Source: Microvirga vignae (GTDB lineage: Bacteria; Pseudomonadota; Alphaproteobacteria; Rhizobiales; Beijerinckiaceae). From it: a stretch of DNA of 64,000 nucleotides. The position numbers and the translations under genes were made by a program. Of the stretch, positions 1-7,084 are shown piece by piece. The notes under the pieces were generated by a model. It was not told the origin of the DNA. It did no database searches and worked only from the letters and a program-made list of their open reading frames with translations. How positions within the stretch are numbered: the first letter of the stretch is position 1; each line of letters begins with the position of its first letter. The DNA lies in assembly GCF_001017175.1 (NCBI RefSeq), contig NZ_LCYG01000014.1, positions 62,001 to 126,000 of the forward strand, written 5' to 3'.

Positions 1-2
1 AC

Positions 3-230
3 CCGGAGCCGCCGGACCCGGTGCAGAAGCAGGTCTTCGCCTGGATGCCGGTGATCTTCACTTTCATGCTCGGCTCGTTCCCAGCCGGTCTCGTGATCTA
101 CTGGGCCTGGAACAACCTGCTCTCGGTCACCCAGCAGGCCTTCATCATGAAGCGCAACGGCGTGAAGATCGAGCTGTGGGAAAACCTGCGCAAGACTTTC
201 AACCGCAGAAGCAGCCCCGCACAGGGCTAG
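3..230 (+). CDS. yidC: Membrane protein insertase YidC, C-terminal fragment
   Basis: This is the last 75 codons of YidC/Oxa1, the inner-membrane insertase that helps Sec-dependent and Sec-independent proteins enter the bilayer. The gene begins outside the window, so no start is seen. The fragment carries the final transmembrane segment ([18 protein letters not shown]) and the conserved NNLLSVTQQ stretch, followed by a short basic cytoplasmic tail. In many alphaproteobacteria yidC is followed closely by engB and argB. Here a CYTH-CHAD gene, a small orphan gene and a structured RNA lie in between. A strong hairpin terminator follows directly. Identity is secure; only the 3' end is present. Confidence 0.93.
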   Translation, partial: PEPPDPVQKQVFAWMPVIFTFMLGSFPAGLVIYWAWNNLLSVTQQAFIMKRNGVKIELWENLRKTFNRRSSPAQG

Positions 231-256
231 AATGCGGCGCCACTTGTGAAATGATC

Positions 257-287
257 ATCCCCGGGCTTGTCCCGGGGATTTTCTTTT
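257..287 (+). terminator. Rho-independent terminator after yidC (half copy of dispersed repeat)
   Basis: A nine-pair stem, ATCCCCGGG / CCCGGGGAT, with a five-base loop is followed by TTTTCTTTT. This is a textbook intrinsic terminator 27 bases after the yidC stop. The stem and loop wording (CCCGGGCTTGTCCCGGGG) matches one arm of the roughly 90 bp palindromic repeats found elsewhere in this window. Confidence 0.8.
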
Positions 288-552
288 GGGCATGCTCACG
301 GCATGACGACAACCGGGCCGAATCCCAACATTCCTCACCCGATTCCCGCGCACCCCCGCGTCGGCTTTCTCAAAGCCCTGGTGAACCAGCCCGACATCGA
401 GGTCGGCGACCCGCAATCTCGATGCCGTTCGAGGCGCGGACATGGCCGTCTTGAGGGCTGCCGCCTGAGGGCAGCGCTCACGGGAATGCTGTTTCCGCCG
501 GCGTTCCAGCGCCTATATGATGAGGGCGTGGCGACAACGCAGTGTTTCCGGC
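288..552. other. Intergenic stretch with no recognised gene
   Basis: No convincing coding frame is seen between the yidC terminator and the CYTH-CHAD gene. The only suggestive element is TATGAT at 514-519, a possible -10 box, without a good -35. If it is used, transcription would begin near 526, which favours the ATG at 553 as the next gene's start. Confidence 0.4.
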
Positions 553-2151
553 ATGAAAGCCCCCAAGAAACGGTCGAGCGGGACATCGGCTTCGAATCAG
601 CAGCCGCGTGAGATCGAGCTCAAGCTGGAGCTCGCCTCCGGGGGGAGCGATGTGCTGCTCGAACATCCTGCTCTCGCCCATGCCCATCCCCTGCCCGATC
701 AGAGCGGCCATCTGCACGCCGTCTATTACGACACGGACGACCGGGCCTTACGACGTGCCGGCGTCAGCTTGCGCATCCGCAGCAAGAACGGGCGCGCCAT
801 TCAGACCGTCAAGGCCGAGTCCGGAGAGCGCGGCCTCACCATGGATCGCGGCGAATGGGAGACTCCTGTCGACGATGCGCTCGACTTCGCGGCGATTGCT
901 GAAACGCCGCTCGGCTCCCTGCTGCCGGACGAAGCGGCCCGGAAAGCAATCAAGCCTCTTTTCACCGTCGAGACGGAACGCAAGGCATTCGAGATCGAGC
1001 ACGATGGGGCCGTCATCGAGATGGCCCTGGACCAGGCGGAGGCTTCGGCAGCCGGACGCTCTCTCCCCTTCTCGGAAGTCGAGCTCGAGTTGAAACAGGG
1101 GGAGGCTTCGGCTCTCTTCGCGCTCGCTCGCGCTCTGAGCGAGACCGCTTCACTGCGCCTCGCCCTCGTTGCGAAATCCGAGCGGGGCTACCGCCTCCTG
1201 GAGGACGGCTCCATCTGCTCCTTCAAAGCAGAGAAGATCACGCTGCCGCAGGACGCATCCTGCGCCGCGGCCTTCCGGATCATCGGGCGGAACTGCTTGT
1301 CCCAGATGATGCTGAACGAAGCCCTCGTTCGGCAAACGCAGAATCCCGCAGCCCTGCACCAGATGCGGGTGGGCCTGAGACGGCTGAGAGCGGCGATCTC
1401 CCTGTTCAAGAGCCAGTTGCTGGCCGATGGGGAAAGCGCCGAGATCAGGGACGCTCTCCGCTGCGCAGGCCAACCCTTGGGGGAAGCCCGCGACCTCGAC
1501 GTACTTCTCGAGCGGCTGCGCGCCGCGGACGAGGCCGGGCATGATTCGTCCGACCTGCATGATTCGTCCGACCGGCATGTTTCGTCCGACCCGCATGTTT
1601 CGTCCGACCTGGAGGAGATCGAGCAGCGGCGCAGCCAGGCCTATCGCAACCTGCTCGACACCCTGGAATCGCCGCGCTTCATGGACGTGGTCCTGCGAAC
1701 TGCGGCCTGGATCGAGGCAGGAGCCTGGAGCATCGGGCATGAGGGCGGACAGAAGAAGGCCCTGAAGCGCCCCGCCAGGGACTTCGCCGGCACCGAGCTG
1801 TCGCGGCGATGGCGGCGCATCCGCAAGCTCGCCAGGCACATGCGCGACGTCGATGACGCGGAGCGCCACGAATTGCGGATCCGTATCAAGAAGCTTCGCT
1901 ATGGAGCCGAGTTCTTCGGCTCGCTCTTTGCTTCCGACAAGGCACAGAAGCGTCGCAAGAAGCTTTTGGAACCCCTGGAGGACCTGCAGGAGCTGCTGGG
2001 AGAACTGAACGATCTTGCCGTCCACGGCTCCCTGGTTCCGTCCCTGTCGACGCTTTCACCGGAAAGCATCGACCGGCGGCGAAACAAGCTCCTCGACAAG
2101 GCCGAAGCGGCCGCCGCCAAGCTCGACGAAGCAAAGCCGTTCTGGATGTGA
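553..2151 (+). CDS. CYTH and CHAD domain protein (inorganic polyphosphate-related)
   Basis: A two-domain protein of about 532 residues. The N-terminal half is a CYTH/triphosphate-tunnel domain with the E-x-E-x-K signature at residues 20-24 (EIELK). Such domains hydrolyse triphosphate substrates such as inorganic tripolyphosphate. The C-terminal half is a CHAD domain, an all-helical polyphosphate-binding module, with the hallmark HQMRVGLRRLRA near residue 269 and RIKKLRY later. The start is ambiguous: ATGs occur at 517, 520 and 553, none with a clear Shine-Dalgarno. I chose 553 because a possible -10 box overlaps 517. An unusual four-fold hexapeptide repeat interrupts the CHAD domain. Role in polyphosphate metabolism is inferred from the domains. 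Confidence 0.85.
   Translation: MKAPKKRSSGTSASNQQPREIELKLELASGGSDVLLEHPALAHAHPLPDQSGHLHAVYYDTDDRALRRAGVSLRIRSKNGRAIQTVKAESGERGLTMDRGEWETPVDDALDFAAIAETPLGSLLPDEAARKAIKPLFTVETERKAFEIEHDGAVIEMALDQAEASAAGRSLPFSEVELELKQGEASALFALARALSETASLRLALVAKSERGYRLLEDGSICSFKAEKITLPQDASCAAAFRIIGRNCLSQMMLNEALVRQTQNPAALHQMRVGLRRLRAAISLFKSQLLADGESAEIRDALRCAGQPLGEARDLDVLLERLRAADEAGHDSSDLHDSSDRHVSSDPHVSSDLEEIEQRRSQAYRNLLDTLESPRFMDVVLRTAAWIEAGAWSIGHEGGQKKALKRPARDFAGTELSRRWRRIRKLARHMRDVDDAERHELRIRIKKLRYGAEFFGSLFASDKAQKRRKKLLEPLEDLQELLGELNDLAVHGSLVPSLSTLSPESIDRRRNKLLDKAEAAAAKLDEAKPFWM
1539..1610 (+). repeat. Four tandem 18-bp repeats inside the CHAD domain
   Basis: Four consecutive 18-bp units at 1539, 1557, 1575 and 1593, each of the form GCATGxTTCGTCCGACCx, encode HDSSDL-HDSSDR-HVSSDP-HVSSDL. 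The in-frame unit length means copies can be gained or lost without breaking the gene. Confidence 0.9.
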
Positions 2152-2254
2152 GGCTTCGGCTTCGGAACGGAGAGGCCGTTCACGCACTGGCCCGTCATGA
2201 ATGGAATTGGCTGGGGCAATTCCACGTCTTTTTGCTCTGTGCCGTCTCTATTCT

Positions 2255-2358
2255 CGTCATGGCCGCACTCGTTGCGGCCATCCACGTCTTGTTGCAGCGG
2301 TGTTTTCAAGACATGGATCCCCGGCCCAATCCCCGGAGCAAGTCCGGGACCTCCTGAC
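2255..2358. repeat. Dispersed palindromic repeat, about 100 bp, degenerate copy
   Basis: The outer ends read CGTCAT...CTGACG, with inner GGCCATCCACGTCTTG and CAAGACATGGAT arms around a short spacer. The same plan (CGTCAT, GC-rich hairpin, CCACGTCTT, spacer, AAGACGTGG, GC-rich hairpin, ATGACG) recurs at 3012, 19890, 27926 and 51285. A further fragment, TCCACGTCTT, lies at 2221. Confidence 0.75.
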
Positions 2359-2364
2359 GGGAGA

Positions 2365-2613
2365 TCAGCGCGACCACTTTTGCTCGTTGATTTCCGGCTC
2401 GTCGTGAAAGCGTCGCTCCATGCGAATGGCGATGCGGCGCACGGTGCCGTGGCTGCGGAAGAGCATCTCCTCGAGCTGGCGGAACATCGTCAGATCGGCC
2501 GTGCTCGGTCGGTAAGACGTATCACGCCAGTAGCCGTGGATGAGGGCGACGGCCTGTTGCACAAGCCTGGCCGCTTCCGTGAGCGGCGGTTTGGGTTTGC
2601 GGCGGAAGACCAT
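2365..2613 (-). CDS. Small hypothetical protein, 82 residues
   Basis: I do not recognise this protein. It is very basic at the N-terminus (MVFRRKPKPPLTEAARL) and appears mainly helical, with no membrane segment or signal peptide. The ATG at 2613 was chosen because AAGGGGAG lies seven bases upstream on the minus strand; an upstream in-frame ATG lacks a ribosome site. A candidate promoter (-10 at 2836-2841, -35 at 2860-2865) would give a leader of roughly 215 bases with a 9-bp hairpin at 2641-2663. The strong ribosome site and the promoter argue for a real gene even though no function can be assigned. Confidence 0.6.
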   Translation of the reverse strand: MVFRRKPKPPLTEAARLVQQAVALIHGYWRDTSYRPSTADLTMFRQLEEMLFRSHGTVRRIAIRMERRFHDEPEINEQKWSR

Positions 2614-2640
2614 GGTGACACTCCCCTTGTGAAGCGAAGC

Positions 2641-2663
2641 GACCACCAGCACCGCTGGTGGTC
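2641..2663 (-). promoter_or_regulatory. Hairpin in the leader of the 82-residue gene
   Basis: A perfect inverted repeat, GACCACCAG / CTGGTGGTC with a five-base loop, lies about 28 bases upstream of the ATG at 2613. It could be a regulatory hairpin or an operator. No matching family is recognised. Confidence 0.4.
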
Positions 2664-2835
2664 GGGGAGTAGTAAGACCGCCGCAAGACGGCCGCGATGA
2701 CCTTTAGGCTTTCGCCCTGGACATGCGCCATCGCCTCCCCGGCCATAGCTGGGAAGGCATCGTTGACGGCCGATACCGGCCGCTGTTGGAGAGGTTCTCA
2801 CGCCCCAGAACCGGGTACGCCCGGCTCCGGTGACA
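2664..2835. other. Probable untranslated leader, no gene recognised
   Basis: If the candidate promoter is used, this is transcribed leader on the minus strand. It includes several short GC-rich inverted repeats and an 18-codon open frame (MPSQLWPGRRWRMSRAKA) that has no clear ribosome site. I assign no function. Confidence 0.3.
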
Positions 2836-2865
2836 AGATAACACGTGACAGCGGTGAAGGGTCAA
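2836..2865 (-). promoter_or_regulatory. Candidate sigma-70 promoter for the 82-residue gene
   Basis: On the minus strand, TTGACC (2860-2865) is followed after 18 bases by TTATCT (2836-2841). This is a reasonable housekeeping-type promoter pointing at the 82-residue gene. It is predicted by eye only. Confidence 0.4.
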
Positions 2866-3011
2866 TGCACTTGCCGCGTACAAGCCGCATCCTCCACCGT
2901 CGGTCCAGATGGCGTAACCGGGATCCCTCTCTCGGCATGGCCGTCCCCCGACTTGATCCGAGATCAGTTCCAGCCATCCACGTTTGTGCGCATCGTCGAT
3001 GAACCCTTCCT

Positions 3012-3101
3012 CGTCATCCCCGGCCTTGTGCCGGGGATCCACGTCTTGGGAGCCACAGCGGTTTGAAGACGTGGATGCCCGCGCCAAGCGCGAGCATGAC
3101 G
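3012..3101. repeat. Dispersed palindromic repeat, 90 bp
   Basis: CGTCATCCCCGGCCTTGTGCC at the left end mirrors GCATGACG at the right end. The inner arms are CCACGTCTTGG and GAAGACGTGGAT around a 20-base spacer. It is one of the clearest copies of the family. A degraded fragment also lies upstream around 2935-2978. Confidence 0.8.
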
Positions 3102-3145
3102 CGGGGCCATGGAGGCGGCAGCAGGAAAATGTTCTCCATTTGTTC

Positions 3146-3174
3146 TTGACAATTGTCCTAATCTGGGCCATATT
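3146..3174 (+). promoter_or_regulatory. Sigma-70 promoter for the structured RNA before engB
   Basis: A perfect TTGACA (3146-3151) is followed after 17 bases by CATATT (3169-3174). Transcription would begin near 3181, exactly where the long foldable RNA begins. No ribosome site or open frame follows, which suits an RNA gene. Confidence 0.6.
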
Positions 3175-3180
3175 GGGTTT

Positions 3181-3340
3181 GTCCCGGCTCACCGAGGGGC
3201 GCGCTCGCGAGGCGTCGCAGGTTGTGGAGCTGGGAGCGGTCCTGCCGGATGGCTGAACGCCAGCCGCCGGGCAGGAGGCCAGTCGCCACCTCAGGTGGGA
3301 TGGACCGCCTAAAGAAGCCGTGCGCGAGGAGCCGCTTGGC
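3181..3340 (+). ncRNA. Candidate structured RNA of about 160 nt, possibly 6S-like
   Basis: The stretch folds as one closed, rod-like RNA. The 5' CGGCTC (3185-3190) pairs with GAGCCG (3329-3334), and CGCGC (3200-3204) with GCGCG (3322-3326). GCGGTCC (3236-3242) pairs with GGACCGC (3302-3308). An internal hairpin CCTGCCGG...CCGGGCAGG encloses GGCTG/CAGCC, and CCACCT/AGGTGG forms another. Length, closed terminal stem and a consensus promoter in front are what is expected of 6S RNA, the RNA polymerase-sigma70 regulator. I cannot confirm the family from sequence alone. Another unassigned small RNA or a long engB leader remains possible. Confidence 0.5.
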
Positions 3341-3530
3341 TCTTCACACACTTCAGACATCGAGCCGGACCGCTCCTCGCGCCCCCTCGATCCCTCATCC
3401 TCGGAAGGCTCTCACGCCCCGAGGACACAGGCGCTTGCCGTTTTCCCGGACCCACCCACGGCCCCCATCATTTCACCGTTGTGCCGCCCGCGACCTTGAA
3501 CAGCCCGCACGGAGCGGCGATAAGGATCTC
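3341..3530. other. Intergenic, nothing recognised
   Basis: Between the structured RNA and engB I see no gene, repeat or clear promoter. Confidence 0.3.
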
Positions 3531-4187
3531 ATGACCGATACGGCACCTGACACCGACCCCTTCCGCGAGATCGGCCGCAAGCTCTTTGCGGGCGAGGCGG
3601 ATTTCATTTGGGCTGCGAATTCCCTGAAGAACCTGCCGCCCCAGAGCAAGGTTGAGATCGCCTTCGCGGGACGCTCGAACGTGGGCAAGTCGAGCCTCGT
3701 GAATGCGCTCACCGGGCGCAATACGCTCGCGCGCACCTCGCACACGCCGGGGCGCACGCAGCAGCTTAATTTCTTCAACATCAATGACCGCCTCCACCTC
3801 GTGGACATGCCCGGCTACGGTTATGCGGCCGTGGACAAGGAGAAGGTCCATGCCTGGACGCAGCTGATCCACGACTACCTGCGTGGCCGCGCGAGCCTCG
3901 CCCGGGTTTATGTGCTGATCGACGCTCGCCACGGCATCAAGCCGGTCGATGAAGGGGTTCTGGAAACGCTCGGCACCGCTGCCGTCTCCTACCAGATCGT
4001 GCTGACCAAGGCGGACGAACTGAAAAAGGGCGAACTGGAGAAGCGGATCGCCGACACGGCCGAGAAGATCTCCAAGCGCGCCGCCGCCTATCCGGAGGTT
4101 CTCCCGACTTCCAGCCGCACGGGCTTGGGCATTCCCGAGCTGCGCGCCGGAATCGCCCGGCTGCTCGGCGAAAGAGGCGCGCTGTGA
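3531..4187 (+). CDS. engB: Ribosome biogenesis GTP-binding protein EngB (YihA/YsxC)
   Basis: A 218-residue GTPase required for late assembly of the large ribosomal subunit. All GTPase motifs are present in order: G1 GRSNVGKSS, the switch threonines in [11 protein letters not shown]3 DMPGYG, G4 TKAD and G5 SSRTG. The start at 3531 is supported by AAGGAT just upstream and by the normal EngB length. The frame stays open further upstream, but that sequence overlaps the structured RNA and is not EngB-like. The stop overlaps the GTG start of the DUF423 gene by four bases, so the two are probably translationally coupled. Confidence 0.95.
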   Translation: MTDTAPDTDPFREIGRKLFAGEADFIWAANSLKNLPPQSKVEIAFAGRSNVGKSSLVNALTGRNTLARTSHTPGRTQQLNFFNINDRLHLVDMPGYGYAAVDKEKVHAWTQLIHDYLRGRASLARVYVLIDARHGIKPVDEGVLETLGTAAVSYQIVLTKADELKKGELEKRIADTAEKISKRAAAYPEVLPTSSRTGLGIPELRAGIARLLGERGAL

Positions 4188-4552
4188 ACCTGGCGACCCG
4201 CCTCCTCATCGCTCTGGCCGGCCTCTCCGGTGCCCTGGGCGTCGGTCTCTCCGCAGCAGCGGCCCATATCACCGGCGGCAATCTGACCACGGCGGCGCAG
4301 TTTCTCCTGTTCCATGCTCCGGGCCTCCTCGCCCTGGCGGCCCTGATCGCGGTGGGAGCAGTCCATCCGATCATCGCTCAGGTTGCGGGCTATCTTCTCG
4401 TTTTGGGCCTTGTTCTGTTCTGCGGCGATCTCTCCCGTCGCGCTTTCGCCGGGATCGCCCTCTTCCCCAGGGCCGCCCCCACCGGGGGCGTCCTGTTGAT
4501 GCTCGGCTGGGTTCTGGTGGCCGTATCGGCTCTTCTTCGCGTGCGAGGCTGA
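4184..4552 (+). CDS. DUF423 family small membrane protein
   Basis: A 122-residue, strongly hydrophobic protein with four likely transmembrane helices, including an N-terminal [16 protein letters not shown] segment and a C-terminal [16 protein letters not shown] helix. The layout matches DUF423/YgdD-type inner-membrane proteins, whose function is not established. The start is GTG at 4184, overlapping the engB stop in GTGA. Co-transcription with engB is likely, but a functional link is not implied. Confidence 0.75.
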   Translation: MNLATRLLIALAGLSGALGVGLSAAAAHITGGNLTTAAQFLLFHAPGLLALAALIAVGAVHPIIAQVAGYLLVLGLVLFCGDLSRRAFAGIALFPRAAPTGGVLLMLGWVLVAVSALLRVRG

Positions 4553-4599
4553 AGTCCTTGCCTGCATGAGCCCTTGCACGATGCGCCACTCCAAGAAAT

Positions 4600-4649
4600 G
4601 AGCATCGGAGCAATCCCAAAAGTGCATTCCACTTTTGGGTCCGATGCTC
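4600..4649. repeat. 50-bp palindromic element between DUF423 gene and argB
   Basis: An interrupted palindrome: GAGCATCGGA (4600-4609) pairs perfectly with TCCGATGCTC (4640-4649), and CCCAAAAGTG with CACTTTTGGG inside. Similar short palindromes are scattered through many Rhizobiales genomes, from memory. No second copy is seen in this window. Confidence 0.75.
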
Positions 4650-4695
4650 TAGAACGCAGGCCGTTTCGTCATCCTTCCACCCGCTGGAGCCGCCT

Positions 4696-5598
4696 ATGCC
4701 CGATTCCAAACAGCTCCCCGACGTTCATGTGCAGGCCGAGGTGCTTGTTCAGGCCCTGCCGCACATGCAGCGCTATGACCAACAGGTCGTGGTGATCAAG
4801 TACGGCGGCCATGCCATGGGGGACCGTGCGGCGGCCGAGGATTTTGCCGAGGACGTGGTGCTCCTCGAACAGTCCGGCATCAAGCCCATCGTCGTCCATG
4901 GCGGCGGGCCCCAGATCGGCAAGATGTTGGAAAAGCTTGGCATCAAGTCCGAGTTCAAGGGCGGCCTGCGGGTGACCGACCAAGCGACGGTCGAGGTCGT
5001 GGAGATGGTGCTCGCGGGCTCCATCAACAAGCAGATCGTGGGCTGGATCGGCACCGAAGGAGGCAAGGCGGTGGGCCTCTCGGGCAAGGACGGCAACATG
5101 GTGGTCGCCCGCAAGGCGACCCGCACTGCCGTGGACCCGGATTCCAACATCGAGAAGGTGGTGGATCTCGGCTTCGTCGGAGAACCGGAGAAGGTGAACC
5201 GCGAGGTTCTGGACCAGGTGCTCAGCGCAGAGCTGATTCCGGTTCTCGCCCCCGTCGCCATCGGCCAGGACGGCCAGACCTATAACGTCAACGCGGATAC
5301 GTTTGCGGGCGCCATCGCCGGTGCCATGACGGCCAAGCGCCTTCTCCTCCTCACGGATGTTCCGGGTGTTCTGGACAAGAACAAGAACCTGATCCCCGAA
5401 ATGACCATCGAGGATTGCCGCCGCCTCATCGCCGACGGCACCATCACCGACGGCATGATTCCGAAGATCGAGACCTGCATCTATGCCCTGGAGCGGGGCG
5501 TGGAGGCCGTGGTCATTCTCGACGGCAAGGTGCCGCACGCGGTGCTGCTGGAGCTCTTCACCGATCACGGCGCGGGCACGCTGATCCGGCGCGGCTGA
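4696..5598 (+). CDS. argB: Acetylglutamate kinase
   Basis: A 300-residue amino-acid kinase that phosphorylates N-acetyl-L-glutamate, the second step of arginine biosynthesis in the cytoplasm. Visible landmarks are the phosphate-binding KYGGHAM near residue 35, the VHGGGPQIG glycine loop, and the substrate/ATP segments [12 protein letters not shown] and [10 protein letters not shown]. Length matches the family. The ATG at 4696 is preceded by GGAG. Another arginine gene, argH, lies far away at 60.5 kb, so the pathway is dispersed. Arginine feedback inhibition is possible but cannot be read from this view. Confidence 0.96.
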   Translation: MPDSKQLPDVHVQAEVLVQALPHMQRYDQQVVVIKYGGHAMGDRAAAEDFAEDVVLLEQSGIKPIVVHGGGPQIGKMLEKLGIKSEFKGGLRVTDQATVEVVEMVLAGSINKQIVGWIGTEGGKAVGLSGKDGNMVVARKATRTAVDPDSNIEKVVDLGFVGEPEKVNREVLDQVLSAELIPVLAPVAIGQDGQTYNVNADTFAGAIAGAMTAKRLLLLTDVPGVLDKNKNLIPEMTIEDCRRLIADGTITDGMIPKIETCIYALERGVEAVVILDGKVPHAVLLELFTDHGAGTLIRRG

Positions 5599-5681
5599 GC
5601 GGCCCCCTTTTCGGAGCCACTCACCATCCCTATATTCGAGTCAGTGGGGCCGCACGGCCCCATTGCCGTCTCTAGTGATCC

Positions 5682-6413
5682 ATGAACGCCAAACCACCCG
5701 TCGAAAACCACCTGTCGTCTCCTGATTCCCGCGCCTTCTCGCACGTGGACACCTGGGTTTTCGACCTCGACAATACGCTCTACCCGCATACCTCGCGGGT
5801 CTGGCCGCAGATCGACGAGCGCATCACCCTCTACATCGCGGAACTCTTCGGTCTGGACGGCATGTCGTCCCGGGCACTGCAGAAATATTTCTATCACAAG
5901 TACGGCACGACCCTGCGGGCACTGATCGACGAATACGATATCGATCCGCATGACTTTCTCGATTTCGCGCACGATATCGACCACACGGATATCGAGCTGA
6001 ATGCCGGCCTTGGGCAAGCCATTGAGAGATTGCCGGGCCGCAAGCTCATTCTCACCAACGGCTCCCGCAAGCACGCGGAGAATGTGGCGAAGAAGATAGG
6101 CATCCTCGATCATTTCGAGGATGTGTTCGACATCGCCGCATCGAACTTCGTCCCCAAGCCCGAGCGGCGTGCCTATGAGCATTTCCTCGACAAGCACGGT
6201 GTCGAACCTACGCGCTCGGCCATGTTCGAGGACATCGCCAAGAACCTCACCGTGCCGCATGAACTCGGCATGACGACGACACTGATCGTACCGAAGACGG
6301 CGGATCCCTTCCGAGAGAGCTTCGAGCAGGAAGCGGTGAAGACGCCAGACATCGACTACATCACGAACGACCTCGCGGATTTCCTGCTTCAATACGCACT
6401 ACCGGCGAAGTAA
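5682..6413 (+). CDS. HAD-type pyrimidine 5'-nucleotidase family protein
   Basis: A 243-residue haloacid-dehalogenase superfamily phosphatase. Motif I is FDLDNTLYP near residue 28, motif II LTNGS, motif III lysine in FVPKPE, and motif IV FEDIAKN. The DLDNTLYP form and the small helical cap match the SDT1/PHM8-like subgroup that dephosphorylates pyrimidine nucleotides. It may recycle UMP/CMP, a theme repeated by the nucleoside genes downstream in the window, but substrate specificity is inferred. It ends just before a palindromic terminator shared with the convergent DUF892 gene. Confidence 0.85.
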   Translation: MNAKPPVENHLSSPDSRAFSHVDTWVFDLDNTLYPHTSRVWPQIDERITLYIAELFGLDGMSSRALQKYFYHKYGTTLRALIDEYDIDPHDFLDFAHDIDHTDIELNAGLGQAIERLPGRKLILTNGSRKHAENVAKKIGILDHFEDVFDIAASNFVPKPERRAYEHFLDKHGVEPTRSAMFEDIAKNLTVPHELGMTTTLIVPKTADPFRESFEQEAVKTPDIDYITNDLADFLLQYALPAK

Positions 6414-6432
6414 CGTTCCCTCCAAATGAAAA

Positions 6433-6452
6433 TGGCCTCCCGAGGGAGGCCA
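6433..6452. terminator. Bidirectional hairpin terminator
   Basis: The perfect palindrome TGGCCTCCCGAGGGAGGCCA lies between two convergent genes. It is preceded by AATGAAAA and followed by CTTCTTA, so it could end transcription from both sides. Confidence 0.7.
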
Positions 6453-6469
6453 CTTCTTATCGTATGATC

Positions 6470-6973
6470 TTACGCAGCCTGCGTATTGATCTTGCTCTCG
6501 GCAATGCGATTGAGCTTCTGATCCGTCGCCTTTTCCTGATCCAGGATCTGGTGCAGGACGCCTGCGCAGTCCTGACGGCCAAGCTGCTTGGCCCAGGCAG
6601 CGAGCGTGCCGTAGCGCGTGATCTCGTAGTGCTCCACGGCCTGAGCGGCGGCGAGCAGAGCGGCATCGAGAACCTGCGGATCGTCGATATCCCCGGCGAT
6701 CTCCTGCGCCTCGTCGATGATGCCGTCGATGGCCGGGCAGGTCACGCCCTTCGGATCATGGCCGTGCATGCGGAAGACCTGCTCGACCATCTGAATCTGC
6801 TGCTGGGTTTCACCCAGATGCGTCTGGAATGCCTGTTTCAGTTGAGGATCGGAAGCCTGCTCGATCATCTGCGGCAGCGCCTTCGTGATCTGCTGTTCGG
6901 CGTAGTAGATGTCCTGCAGGGTGTGAACGAAGAGATCGTCCAGCGACTTGATGTCCTTCGACAAGAGACCCAT
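6470..6973 (-). CDS. DUF892 (YciE/YciF-like) ferritin-like protein
   Basis: A 167-residue protein with the ferritin-like four-helix pattern of DUF892. It includes DLFVHTLQDIYYAEQQI at the N-terminus, HLGETQQQI mid-protein and VEHYEITRYGTLAAWA. The glutamates and histidines spaced along these helices are typical of diiron-binding positions. Family members are stress-induced, but their activity is not well defined. The start at 6973 is supported by GGAAGGA about ten bases upstream; a longer frame from 7009 lacks a ribosome site. Confidence 0.85.
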   Translation of the reverse strand: MGLLSKDIKSLDDLFVHTLQDIYYAEQQITKALPQMIEQASDPQLKQAFQTHLGETQQQIQMVEQVFRMHGHDPKGVTCPAIDGIIDEAQEIAGDIDDPQVLDAALLAAAQAVEHYEITRYGTLAAWAKQLGRQDCAGVLHQILDQEKATDQKLNRIAESKINTQAA

Positions 6974-7084
6974 AGCGCTTAATCCTTCCCGATGTGTGAC
7001 GTCATCCAACTTGCAAGCACCCGCATTCGCGTGGCGCGCCGGTTAGAGTTGGGAGAACGTCGCGATGGAAAGGCGGTTCCGGAG

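Noticed and set aside
2704-3360. A 218-codon open frame on the minus strand over the repeat and structured RNA region
   Set aside because: It runs through a palindromic repeat and the folded RNA, has no ribosome site and no recognisable protein features.
3222-3530. Upstream extension of engB by about 100 codons
   Set aside because: The extension is unlike any EngB N-terminus and overlaps the structured RNA; the ATG at 3531 gives the normal length.
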